Source of the DNA: Methanomassiliicoccales archaeon RumEn M1
Lineage (GTDB): Archaea > Thermoplasmatota > Thermoplasmata > Methanomassiliicoccales > Methanomassiliicoccaceae
NCBI GenBank assembly: GCA_001421185.1
Contig: LJKK01000009.1
Coordinates: 1 to 64,000, forward strand
Direction: 5' to 3'
DNA length: 64,000 nt
The translations under genes were made by a program, and so were the position numbers. Under the pieces are notes generated by a model. It saw nothing but the letters and a program-made list of their open reading frames with translations, did no database searches and was not told the origin of the DNA. Of the stretch, positions 8,501 to 15,572 are shown one piece after another; positions within the stretch are counted from its first letter, which is position 1; each line of letters starts with the position of its first letter.

Positions 8501-10166
8501 CCATCTCCTTGTCCAGTGCTGCGTACGCCTCCCTCATGTCCCCCATCGTGCCTCGCAGCGTGTGGGGGTCCCTCAGCCAGCTGGCGTGGGGGCGCGGGGC
8601 GGCCAAGGCCAGCCGCAGGTGGGAGGCCAGGGCGGATATGTCAGCAAGGGTGGCCGGCCGGTCCATGTCGTAGCGCTCGGCCAGCGAGGACGACCTCTGC
8701 AATACCTCGTCGGCGAGGTCGCGGCACGAGGACAGGAGGCTCTCCAGCTCGGGTCGCGCGCTCACCTTCCAGGAGTCCAAGGTGCAATCCATCCAGGGGT
8801 GGCGCTGCCCCTTCCTCAGAAGGGACATGTTCCTCTCCAGCTCGCGCGCCAGCGGCGCCATGGCCTCCAGGTCCCGAACGCTCATGCGATGCAGGTCGGG
8901 GAAGTGGACGGACAGGTCGTGGGCGGCACGAAGGCCGACCAGCTCCGAGTTGATCTGATAGAACGACGCCTCCGCCCCCGGGCGCACCTCGTGGAGCGCA
9001 TCGGCGTGGTCGTTCAACCGCTTCCGCAGCCTGGCCAGCTCTTCCAGCTGGTCCCGCGGGGCGGTGGCCGGCGCCTTGGGGTGAAGACATCGCCCCAGCT
9101 CGGCCGCGACCTCCTGCCGGTTGGCCTTGCGGCTGTGCAGCTCCAGGCAGTACTCTCCCAGCCCCCTATCGTCAAGTCGTCTCTTGACGACCTCCAGGGC
9201 GGCCATCTTCTCCGACACGAACAGCACCGTCTTGCCGGCGGCCAGGGTCTCGGCTATGATGTTGGCGATCGTCTGGGACTTGCCCGTGCCCGGCGGTCCC
9301 TGCAGCACGAAGCTCGCTCCCTTCCTGGCCAGGGCCAAGGCCTCCTGCTGGCTGGAGTCGGCGTCCAGCACCTGGAACGTCTCCGAGGGGTCCCCACCGT
9401 CCAGCTCCTCGGGTGTTATCATCCCGGCTGGAGGCAGATGGGAGGGGCAGCCGGCCAGGGCCCGCACCACGGGATGTTCTAGAGCGAGGTCCCGGGACGC
9501 GGTGAGCTCCTCGTACATGACCATCTTGGCGAACGAGAACAGGCCGAGGTAGTTACCAGTGGTCACGGTCCATCCGGCCGGGGCGACCGCGTCCCGCACC
9601 TGCTTCATGACCGCATCCACCGAATCGGCCGTCTGCTCGGCCGGCATGGTCGGCAGCTCGAGGCCGTACTCGGTGCGCAGCCTGTGGGCCAGTATGGGGT
9701 TCACCACCGCACCGTCGTCGATGGCGGCCACGCGGTACGGCTGCAGCGGGCCGCTCCTCCGCAACTCTGACGGGATGAGGATCAGGGGAGAGCGAAGCCT
9801 CTGCCCGCCGACGTCCTTCCATTCCAGCATGCCAATGCTGAGGAACAGTATGTTGATGCCCTGCTCCCTCTGGGCCTCGCGGGCCTTGAGGCGCAGGTTC
9901 AGCAGCGTCCTGTCGACCACCGCTCGGTCGCGATCGGACAGCAACATGCCCGAGGCGTCCGTGCCGTCCCCGTCCAATCCGACCTCCAGCTCCTCGCCGC
10001 GCACCACCAGCCGATCGAAGATGACCGATCCGCCAGGCCTGCTGAGCCGGAGGACGCCGCTCGATTCCGTGAAGTTGATGAGCCTGTTCTTCTGGCTGGT
10101 GTCGATGAGGTTCCTGCGCCACCGCTCGAGCCTTCCAGCTACCACTAAGTCGTCTTGAGTGCTCAT
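5533..10166 (-). CDS. DUF4011 superfamily 1 helicase-nuclease with DUF3320 tail (one frameshift)
   Basis: The gene encodes a protein of about 1,540 residues. In order: an N-terminal DUF4011-type region (NLIDTSQKNRLINF); a UPF1-like SF1 helicase with Walker A GPPGTGKS, FDEASQ, VGDTMQLPP and VAVTRARKS; a PD-(D/E)XK/Vsr-like nuclease (RIDLAVE, LAVETDG); and a C-terminal DUF3320-type domain (VPYGRVDWKAYPG). A one-base deletion near 6254-6266 puts the last domain in another frame. The start at 10166 (MSTQDD) fits the conserved N terminus; an ATG at 10172 is equally possible. A TATA-like GTATAATTATC lies 30-45 bases upstream. Such proteins are suspected DNA-processing or anti-phage factors. The frameshift is probably a sequence error, not proven. 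Confidence 0.85.
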
Positions 10167-10280
10167 TCCCATCCGCGTAGGGAAAAGGATTCGTCGATAA
10201 TTATACTTCCGACGTGTATCACAGTCATCAAGAATGATATCCTCGGATCGGGCGCCCCAGCATGCTGGAGTTGGACAGCA

Positions 10281-10291
10281 TTTATATATAC
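10281..10291 (+). promoter_or_regulatory. TATA box of the endonuclease IV-like gene
   Basis: TTTATATATAC is a near-ideal archaeal TATA box. Transcription would begin near 10312, giving a leader of about 37 nt to the ATG at 10349. It faces away from the helicase gene, whose own promoter lies about 80 bp to the left. Confidence 0.65.
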
Positions 10292-10348
10292 TATCCCTCA
10301 TAATGAGTATCGCGCAGGGGAAACCTTGGCAGAGATGGTGGCATTATT

Positions 10349-11539
10349 ATGATCAGGTTTGGACCAGCGGGCATTCCACTTTCTTGTAAGGGGAGAACTT
10401 TGAGGGATGGCATCGAGGACGTGCATAGCCTCGGCCTCAACGCGATGGAGGTGCAGATGGTCCGGGTCAATGTCGTCGACCGCTTCCCCGACGAAGAGGA
10501 GGTAGGACTGACCCCTTCCGAGGTCATCAGCGATCTTATAGTAGAGATAGAGAGGGTCAAGGGGAAGAAGGAGATCAGGATAACCGATCCTCACGAGAAG
10601 ATCCGAGAGGACGACACCCTCATAACCCTCGCCTCCGGCCTGGTGCAGAACTTCCAGGAGGTGAAGGAGCTGGGGGACATGGGCCGGGAGATGGACGTCG
10701 AGCTGTCGATCCACACCCCCTACTACATGGACCTGGTCTCCAACTCCGATCTCACCGACCGGTGCATCGACAACATCAGATGGGCGGGCGTGATCGCCGA
10801 TCACATGGGGGGCACCATGGTGGTCACGCACCTCGGCCTGTACGGCGACGGGGACCGCAAGAAGGCCAAGAAGACCATCGTGGAGAACGTGGAGAGCTTC
10901 ATGGGGTGGTGGGAGGACAACAAGCTGAAACCGCTGGTGGGCCTGGAGACCTCCGGCCGCCAGGAAGTGTTCGGCTCCCTGGACGAGATCCTGGAGATCT
11001 GCGACAACATCAAGGGAACGGTGCCCGTCATCAACTTCGCCCATGTTCACGCCCGGGAGGCCGGCGGATTGAGGGAGCCGCAGGACTTCGGGGCCCTCCT
11101 GGACCGCGTGAAGGACTACGTGGACGGGCATTACTACACCCACTTCTCGGGCGTGGAGCACGAGGCCGGGAACGAGAAGAGGATCACGCCCATCAAGAAG
11201 GGCGACCTCCGCTTCGAGCCGCTGGCCGAGTTCCTCGCCGATGAGAACCCCGACATCTCGATCATCTCTTCGTCGCCTCTCCTGGAGCACGACGCCATGT
11301 ACATGAAAGTCATCTACGAGCGGGTGCTGACCAAGCGGGTGGCCAAGGAGGCGCGAGCGAAGAAGAGCAACAACAAGGCCCCCGAGGCCGCGGAGGACGA
11401 GGAGGACCTGGCGGAGGACCTCGAACTGGACGACATCGACAAGCCCCCCAGGATCAAGGAGCACTCCAAGGGGAGCAAGGCGGCGGAACCGAAGAAGGCG
11501 GCCCCCAAGAACGCGAAGAAGGCCGTCAAGAAGAAGTGA
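10349..11539 (+). CDS. Endonuclease IV-like TIM-barrel protein with lysine-rich tail
   Basis: Residues 1-330 form an AP-endonuclease-2/xylose-isomerase-like TIM barrel. It starts IRFGPAGIPLSCKGRTL and has candidate metal ligands in ELSIHTPYY, VVTHLGLYGDG, LVGLETSG, NFAHVHAREAGG, and HYYTHFSGVEH. Nfo enzymes cut DNA at abasic sites using three metal ions. The last 50 residues are a low-complexity acidic then lysine/alanine-rich tail (e.g. EDEEDLAEDLELD followed by many K), unusual for Nfo and perhaps a nucleic-acid tether. The next gene (hexuloisomerase) overlaps the stop codon, so the two are probably co-transcribed. Exact substrate is uncertain; many archaeal members are annotated only as TIM-barrel proteins. 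Confidence 0.75.
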   Translation: MIRFGPAGIPLSCKGRTLRDGIEDVHSLGLNAMEVQMVRVNVVDRFPDEEEVGLTPSEVISDLIVEIERVKGKKEIRITDPHEKIREDDTLITLASGLVQNFQEVKELGDMGREMDVELSIHTPYYMDLVSNSDLTDRCIDNIRWAGVIADHMGGTMVVTHLGLYGDGDRKKAKKTIVENVESFMGWWEDNKLKPLVGLETSGRQEVFGSLDEILEICDNIKGTVPVINFAHVHAREAGGLREPQDFGALLDRVKDYVDGHYYTHFSGVEHEAGNEKRITPIKKGDLRFEPLAEFLADENPDISIISSSPLLEHDAMYMKVIYERVLTKRVAKEARAKKSNNKAPEAAEDEEDLAEDLELDDIDKPPRIKEHSKGSKAAEPKKAAPKNAKKAVKKK

Positions 11540-11541
11540 TC

Positions 11542-12096
11542 ATGGAGGGGGACGCCGTGCAGACCTCGGCCCGATTCATCCTGGGGGAGATGGAGGCCGC
11601 CTTGGGCGCCATCAACGCCGATGCCCTGGAGGAGGCGGTCAGGGCCATCCTGTCGGCCGGGACCGTGTTCATCTACGGCGTCGGCCGCTCAGGCCTGATC
11701 GGGCAGGCGTTCGCCGTGCGCCTGGTGCAGCTGGGCATCGATGTCCACTTCGTCGGGGACATGACCACCCCCATCGTGTCGAGCGAGGACGTGGTGATCA
11801 TCGTCTCCAACACCGGCGAGACCATGTCGGCCGTGCAGACCGCGAACATCGTCCGCAGGGTGGGGGCCACGGTCATATCCATCACCGGCAACCCCAACTC
11901 CAAGCTGGGGCATGCCAGCAACATCGTCCTCGAGCTCTCGTCGTCACGGGACGAACAGAGGAAGAAGTACGCTCCCCTGGGAACCATCTTCGAGGGGGCG
12001 GCGCTGGTGCTGTTCGATTCGATCGTGTCCATCATAATGGAGCGGACGGGACAGAACGAGGCGTCCCTTCGCCGCCGCCATGCCATCTGGGTCTGA
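11542..12096 (+). CDS. hxlB: 6-phospho-3-hexuloisomerase
   Basis: A SIS-fold isomerase of 184 residues that interconverts arabino-hex-3-ulose 6-phosphate and fructose 6-phosphate. In archaea the ribulose-monophosphate pathway runs in reverse to make pentoses. Conserved elements are FIYGVGRSGLIGQAFAVRL, DMTTPIVSSEDVVIIVSNTGET and the C-terminal RRRHAIWV. The ATG at 11542 is chosen; a GTG at 11536 overlapping the upstream stop would add two residues. The partner hexulose-phosphate synthase is not in the window. The gene is convergent with the ubiquitin-like operon, 8 bp from the JAMM stop. Confidence 0.88.
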   Translation: MEGDAVQTSARFILGEMEAALGAINADALEEAVRAILSAGTVFIYGVGRSGLIGQAFAVRLVQLGIDVHFVGDMTTPIVSSEDVVIIVSNTGETMSAVQTANIVRRVGATVISITGNPNSKLGHASNIVLELSSSRDEQRKKYAPLGTIFEGAALVLFDSIVSIIMERTGQNEASLRRRHAIWV

Positions 12097-12104
12097 GGCG
12101 GCGA

Positions 12105-12650
12105 TCACTTAACGGCCCTTGCGCGCACCGTCCGCCCGTAGTAGGGGTTCTGGTGCTCGTCCCAATAGACGGCGAACGGCCGGCTCTCCACCCTGTCGTT
12201 CTCGAGGTAGAACGCCTCGATCTCCTTGTTCACCGGATCGATGACGATGGCCGAATGGTACCTCTGATTGAACATGGTGCGCTGGGTCTGGATGTCGGTG
12301 GCCGACATGAAGCAGGTGTAGGATGGATGCGAGTGGTACCATCCCACGATGACGTACTTGAAATCGCAGCTGTCCAGCTCCTCGAACAGCTTGTCGAACG
12401 CCGAGCGGTCGAAGCGCACGCTCACCGCGGTGGCGTCCAGGTCGGTGGTGGCCACGTCCCGCACGAGGGTATATTCCCTTCCCTGGTGCCTGCACACCGT
12501 CCCCAGTAGGAAGCCCATGACCTCCTTTCCCTCGCCCATGTGGGCCAGGGCATGGTTCCGGATCTTCTGCTCGGCCACCTTCGACAGGTACAGCTCGAAG
12601 CCCTTGGCCTCCTGGGTGGCGTACCTCTCGAGGGAGCGGCCGCTCAGCAC
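12105..12650 (-). CDS. JAMM/MPN+ metalloprotease of the ubiquitin-like operon
   Basis: This 181-residue protein is a Jab1/MPN+ zinc isopeptidase. The full catalytic signature is visible: Glu43 (KEVMG) and HxHx7SxxD as His106, His108, Ser116 and Asp119 (WYHSHPSYTCFMSATD). Relatives such as Rpn11, CSN5 and archaeal JAMM1 cut after the C-terminal Gly-Gly of ubiquitin-like proteins. As last gene of the E1-Ubl-E2-JAMM operon, its likely jobs are trimming the terminal Cys from the Ubl and removing Ubl from targets. The start is a GTG at 12650, which overlaps the stop of a 28-codon ORF. AAAGGA lies about 14 bases upstream. No other domain is attached. Confidence 0.92.
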   Translation of the reverse strand: MLSGRSLERYATQEAKGFELYLSKVAEQKIRNHALAHMGEGKEVMGFLLGTVCRHQGREYTLVRDVATTDLDATAVSVRFDRSAFDKLFEELDSCDFKYVIVGWYHSHPSYTCFMSATDIQTQRTMFNQRYHSAIVIDPVNKEIEAFYLENDRVESRPFAVYWDEHQNPYYGRTVRARAVK

Positions 12651-12730
12651 TTGTGCATCTTGGTCCTTTCCCGGGGCGGGGGCGGCCGCTCTCGGATGAC
12701 AACGTCGTCGCGGGCGGTGATGACCGGCAT
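12644..12730 (-). CDS. Possible 28-residue ORF between E2 and JAMM genes
   Basis: An ATG two bases after the E2 stop codon opens a frame of 28 codons (starting MPVITARDD, then PPPPRERTKMHKC). Its TGA overlaps the GTG start of the JAMM gene, so all three frames are linked by near-zero spacing. The peptide has a proline run and ends in Cys, like the Ubl. No homologue is recognised. It may be a real micro-protein, a coupling device that carries ribosomes from E2 to JAMM, or chance. Confidence 0.3.
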   Translation of the reverse strand: MPVITARDDVVIRERPPPPRERTKMHKC

Positions 12731-12732
12731 GC

Positions 12733-13236
12733 TCACAGCAGACGGACCCCCTTGCGGGGAGGCGTGACGATGGTGGGCGGCATCCTCCCCTTCCCGTTGT
12801 TGAGGTATGCCGCGGCGGCGGTGCAGCTGTCGGTGCCGAAGGGGCTCAGGGGGTTGGGACAGATCAGCATGGACTCGATGCCCTTGATGAAGGTGATCAG
12901 GGTGGAACCGAAGCTCCAACCGTCCAGCAGCTTGGTGCACACGTGCCCCCCGTCCTCCGGCATCATGATGTTGGGATGGAAGATGGGGGTCTGCCATACG
13001 ACCGTGGGCTTGGTGAACGGATAGTCCCTGCCGATGATCATGCGGAACCGGTGATGGTATCGGGTCGTCACCCTACCGTTGACCAGGCACAGGCTGGGAA
13101 CGTCGGTCAGCTCGATGTCCACCGGGAAGGGGAACTGGCTGTCGTCGGTGAACGGCTGGCTCTTTCTCAGATAGTCGGAGCAGATCCTGAACTCGTTGCG
13201 AACTCTTTCCCTGAGGACCACCTCGGGCAGGGGCAT
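12733..13236 (-). CDS. E2 ubiquitin-conjugating enzyme-like protein (UBC fold)
   Basis: A 167-residue protein with a textbook E2 core. The HPN motif is at residues 87-89 (TPIFHPNI), the catalytic Cys is at 100 (GGHVCTKLL), followed by Trp107-Ser108 and TL at 112-113 (GWSFGSTL). The downstream PNPLSPFGT resembles the eukaryotic PNP-x-x-P loop. It should accept the activated Ubl from the E1 as a thioester and pass it to lysines. The start is ATG 13236, which overlaps the Ubl stop in a TGATG junction; a GTG two codons earlier is the alternative. E2 proteins are rare in euryarchaeal lineages, and no RING-type E3 is encoded nearby. Confidence 0.93.
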   Translation of the reverse strand: MPLPEVVLRERVRNEFRICSDYLRKSQPFTDDSQFPFPVDIELTDVPSLCLVNGRVTTRYHHRFRMIIGRDYPFTKPTVVWQTPIFHPNIMMPEDGGHVCTKLLDGWSFGSTLITFIKGIESMLICPNPLSPFGTDSCTAAAAYLNNGKGRMPPTIVTPPRKGVRLL

Positions 13237-13478
13237 CAGCACCCGCCTTCCGGATCGGGGATCAGCTCGAGCTCGTCACCGTCGAGGATGGCGGCCTCCA
13301 CCACGGTCTGCTGCCCCCTCAGAAGCCTCTTCCCCCGGCGGAGCACGTACGCGCCAGCGTCCTTCTGCCAGTAGCCAGCGACGCCTTCGATGATCTCGTC
13401 CACGGTGTTCTCGCCTTCCAGCTCCATGTCCACGGTGGCGCCGCTCTCGGCGTTCCTCACTCTAACTTTCAGGGACAT
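13236..13478 (-). CDS. Ubiquitin-like beta-grasp protein ending Gly-Gly-Cys
   Basis: An 80-residue protein with the ubiquitin pattern: a first beta-hairpin (SLKVRVRNAESGATVDMEL), a helix (ENTVDEIIEGVAG), a GKRL turn, and a last strand (DGDELELI) leading to the tail PDPEGGC. The Gly78-Gly79 pair is where E1 adenylates and E2 conjugates such proteins; the extra Cys80 would have to be removed, which suits the JAMM encoded two genes on. It is less like ubiquitin in sequence than in layout. The ATG at 13478 is preferred over an upstream TTG (13508) because a TATA-like box near 13510 predicts a leaderless start here. Confidence 0.88.
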   Translation of the reverse strand: MSLKVRVRNAESGATVDMELEGENTVDEIIEGVAGYWQKDAGAYVLRRGKRLLRGQQTVVEAAILDGDELELIPDPEGGC

Positions 13479-13479
13479 A

Positions 13480-13514
13480 TTATCAGATGATAAAAATATT
13501 CTAAGCAATTAAAG
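13480..13514 (-). promoter_or_regulatory. Internal promoter and palindrome before the Ubl gene
   Basis: On the minus strand CTTTAATTGC (13505-13514) is a candidate TATA box, 26 bases before a start site near 13484, just ahead of the Ubl ATG at 13478. An inverted repeat TTATCA-GA-TGATAA occupies 13480-13493, exactly over the predicted start site. It could be an operator that lets Ubl-E2-JAMM be controlled apart from the E1. The 49-bp E1-Ubl gap is the widest in the operon. Confidence 0.45.
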
Positions 13515-13527
13515 GTATGGTCTTCAA

Positions 13528-14349
13528 TCAGCAAATCTGATCATAAGCCATGTGGTTGGGGCACGAAGGGTCGAGGGACAGCTCCAGTTCCATCCACCTT
13601 CCGGCCAGGCCGTCATAGTGGGCCACGTGGGAGATGCAGCGGTCGGCACGCCCGCTCAGCACCTTGATGGCCTCCCTAACCTGCACCGCGGCGATGATGG
13701 CCGTGGTGGTGATCTCGGCCGCGATCTTGGGCTGGAAGAACGTGACGTCCCCGCCGGTGCAGGAGTGGCGAAGGTCCAGCGTCCGGTAGTGCGTGCTGTT
13801 CATCCCGCATTGCAGGCATGGGGTGGAAGGAGGGAGCACCACCTGGACCTTGCCGGTCGTTCCGCGGGTCCCGCCGTCGATGTACGGCGTCCCGCGGTAG
13901 AACGAATGGGCGTTGACATGCAGACGGGCGGCGATGTTGTCCAGGCATCCCAGGACGATGTCGTACGAGCTCCAGGCGTCCTCGGGGAGGTCTTCCACCC
14001 GCCCCACCATCGGTCGGACGTCCGCTCCCGGGTCCAGCTCCCTGGCCCGGTCGGCCACCACCTCGGCCTTGAGGGCGCCCTGCGATGCGTCCTCCTCGCG
14101 GAAGAACACGCATCGGTTGAGGTTGGAGCGCACCACATGGTCCATGTCCACCACGTCCACGCGCCGCACGCCCGACAGCACGAGGTCCTTGACCGCCTCG
14201 TTGCCCAACGCCCCTGCGCCTACCACCAGCACCCTGGCCGAGGCCACCCTCTCCATATCCAGCCAATCGATGCGGCGGGAGCGCTCCCAACGGTCGGCGT
14301 CGATGCTATCGGTCCGAAGGCCCACGCCTCTTGAACGCTGGAGCGGCAT
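13528..14349 (-). CDS. E1-like ubiquitin-activating enzyme (ThiF/MoeB/UBA fold)
   Basis: A 273-residue adenylating enzyme. It has the RWERSRRIDW N-terminal helix, the nucleotide loop GAGALG (44-49), DMDHVVRSNLNR with the ATP-contacting Asp, Asn and Arg, and the CLDN motif (135-138). A zinc site is suggested by CLQC (178-181) and CPNH (263-266). Cys197 (RHSCTGG) is the candidate thioester cysteine. It should activate the Gly-Gly tail of the adjacent Ubl. It is the first gene of the operon, divergent from trpS. An ATG at 14349 is used; GTG at 14325 is possible. Taken alone it could pass for MoeB or ThiF; the operon makes the E1 role likely. Confidence 0.9.
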   Translation of the reverse strand: MPLQRSRGVGLRTDSIDADRWERSRRIDWLDMERVASARVLVVGAGALGNEAVKDLVLSGVRRVDVVDMDHVVRSNLNRCVFFREEDASQGALKAEVVADRARELDPGADVRPMVGRVEDLPEDAWSSYDIVLGCLDNIAARLHVNAHSFYRGTPYIDGGTRGTTGKVQVVLPPSTPCLQCGMNSTHYRTLDLRHSCTGGDVTFFQPKIAAEITTTAIIAAVQVREAIKVLSGRADRCISHVAHYDGLAGRWMELELSLDPSCPNHMAYDQIC

Positions 14350-14372
14350 AATAATATTACCATCATTGGATT

Positions 14373-14390
14373 TTTCAGGCCATTTCAGGC
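14373..14390. promoter_or_regulatory. Tandem TTTCAGGC repeats between E1 and trpS
   Basis: TTTCAGGC occurs at 14373-14380 and again at 14383-14390, spaced exactly one helical turn. On the minus strand they lie 24-41 bases upstream of the E1 ATG, where TATA/BRE elements are expected, so they may be operator half-sites. An AT-rich TAATATTATT abuts the E1 ATG. The trpS TATA (TTTTAAAG, 14416-14423) lies to the right. Confidence 0.35.
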
Positions 14391-14450
14391 GCCCTCGTTC
14401 CGCCAGCTCTCAAAAGTTTTAAAGCACTCCATGCGCTCATGCCGTCCAGC

Positions 14451-15572
14451 ATGGTTGAGGACACCTCGTTCACAGTGACCCCCTGGGAGGTCAGCGGAGA
14501 GATCGACTACGATCTGCTCATCGAGAAGTTCGGCACCAAGCGCATCGACCAGGCACTGGTGGACCGGATGGCCAAGTACGGTCCGATCCATCCCCTGATG
14601 CGCCGTGGGGTGGTCTACTCCCACCGCGACATGGACTGGGTGCTGGACCGCTACGACGCCGGCGAGCCTTTCTACCTGTACACTGGCCGGGGCCCGTCAG
14701 GCCAGACCCATTTGGGCCACCTGATGCCCTGGCTGTTCACCAAGCATCTGCAGGACGTCTTCGACGTCCCTCTGTACTTCCAGCTGACCGACGACGAGAA
14801 GTTCCTGTTCAACGAAGGCCTGACCCTGGACGATACCAGGGACATGGCGTACCAGAACATGCTCGACGTCATCGCCCTGGGCTTCGACCCGAAGAAGACC
14901 AAGATCTTCCTCGACACCGAGTACATCCACAACCTATACCCGTTCGCCCTGAAGGTGGCCAAGAAGGTCACCTTCTCGACGGCCAAGGCGGTGTTCGGGT
15001 TCGAGAACAGCACCAACATCGGGAGCATATTCTACACCAGCATCCAGGCGGCGCCCGCGTTCCTGGGCTCCGCCCACGCCGGGCGCAACCTGCCCTGCCT
15101 CATACCCTGCGGCATCGACCAGGACCCTCATTTCAGGGTCGCCAGGGACATCGCCCCATCGCTCGGCTACTACAAGCCGGCGCTGCTGCACAACAAGATG
15201 TTCCCCGGGCTGGGCGGAGGGGACAAGATGTCCTCCTCGCAGCCGTCCAGTACCATATACACCACCGACCCGCCGAAGGTGGTGCGCAAGAAGATCAACA
15301 CCGCCTTCACGGGCGGCGCCGTAACGGTCGAGGAGCAGAGGAAGAGCGGCGGAAGGCCCGAGGTCTGCTCGGTGTTCAAGTACAAGTTCTATCTGTTCGA
15401 GCCGGACGACCAGAAGCTCGATGAGCTGTACGACCGATGCAAGAAGGGCGAGGTGCTGTGCGGCGAATGCAAGAAGAGCCTCGGCGACGCGGTGGCCAGT
15501 TTCCTCGAGAAGCACCAGGAGGCCCGGGAGAAGGCCAAGGACCGCATCGACGAGTTCGTCCTGAGGGACTGA
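14451..15572 (+). CDS. trpS: Tryptophanyl-tRNA synthetase (archaeal/eukaryotic type)
   Basis: A class I aminoacyl-tRNA synthetase charging tRNA-Trp. It has the HIGH-like motif HLGH in SGQTHLGHLMPW, KMSSS in GGGDKMSSSQPSS, and the archaeal/eukaryotic N-terminal extension (TPWEVSGEIDYDLLIEKFG). Total length is 373 residues with start at 14451; an ATG four codons earlier (14439) is also open. The TATA box TTTTAAAG at 14416-14423 predicts a start near 14447, favouring 14451. The stop overlaps the next ATG (TGATG). Its tRNA-Trp substrate gene lies near the right end of this window. Confidence 0.96.
   Translation: MVEDTSFTVTPWEVSGEIDYDLLIEKFGTKRIDQALVDRMAKYGPIHPLMRRGVVYSHRDMDWVLDRYDAGEPFYLYTGRGPSGQTHLGHLMPWLFTKHLQDVFDVPLYFQLTDDEKFLFNEGLTLDDTRDMAYQNMLDVIALGFDPKKTKIFLDTEYIHNLYPFALKVAKKVTFSTAKAVFGFENSTNIGSIFYTSIQAAPAFLGSAHAGRNLPCLIPCGIDQDPHFRVARDIAPSLGYYKPALLHNKMFPGLGGGDKMSSSQPSSTIYTTDPPKVVRKKINTAFTGGAVTVEEQRKSGGRPEVCSVFKYKFYLFEPDDQKLDELYDRCKKGEVLCGECKKSLGDAVASFLEKHQEAREKAKDRIDEFVLRD

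Noticed and set aside
7722-9482. 586-codon open frame on the plus strand opposite the helicase gene
   Set aside because: No family features, Gln/Gly/Arg-rich composition, and it lies entirely inside a clearly coding minus-strand gene.
13528-14349. E1-like gene as an isolated MoeB/ThiF of molybdopterin or thiamine synthesis
   Set aside because: Possible from sequence alone, but the adjacent Ubl, E2 and JAMM genes on the same strand make the ubiquitin-like role more likely.
12105-15000. RING-type E3 or a second Ubl near the conjugation operon
   Set aside because: Looked for CxxC...CxH patterns on both strands within a few kb; only the E1 zinc site was seen.
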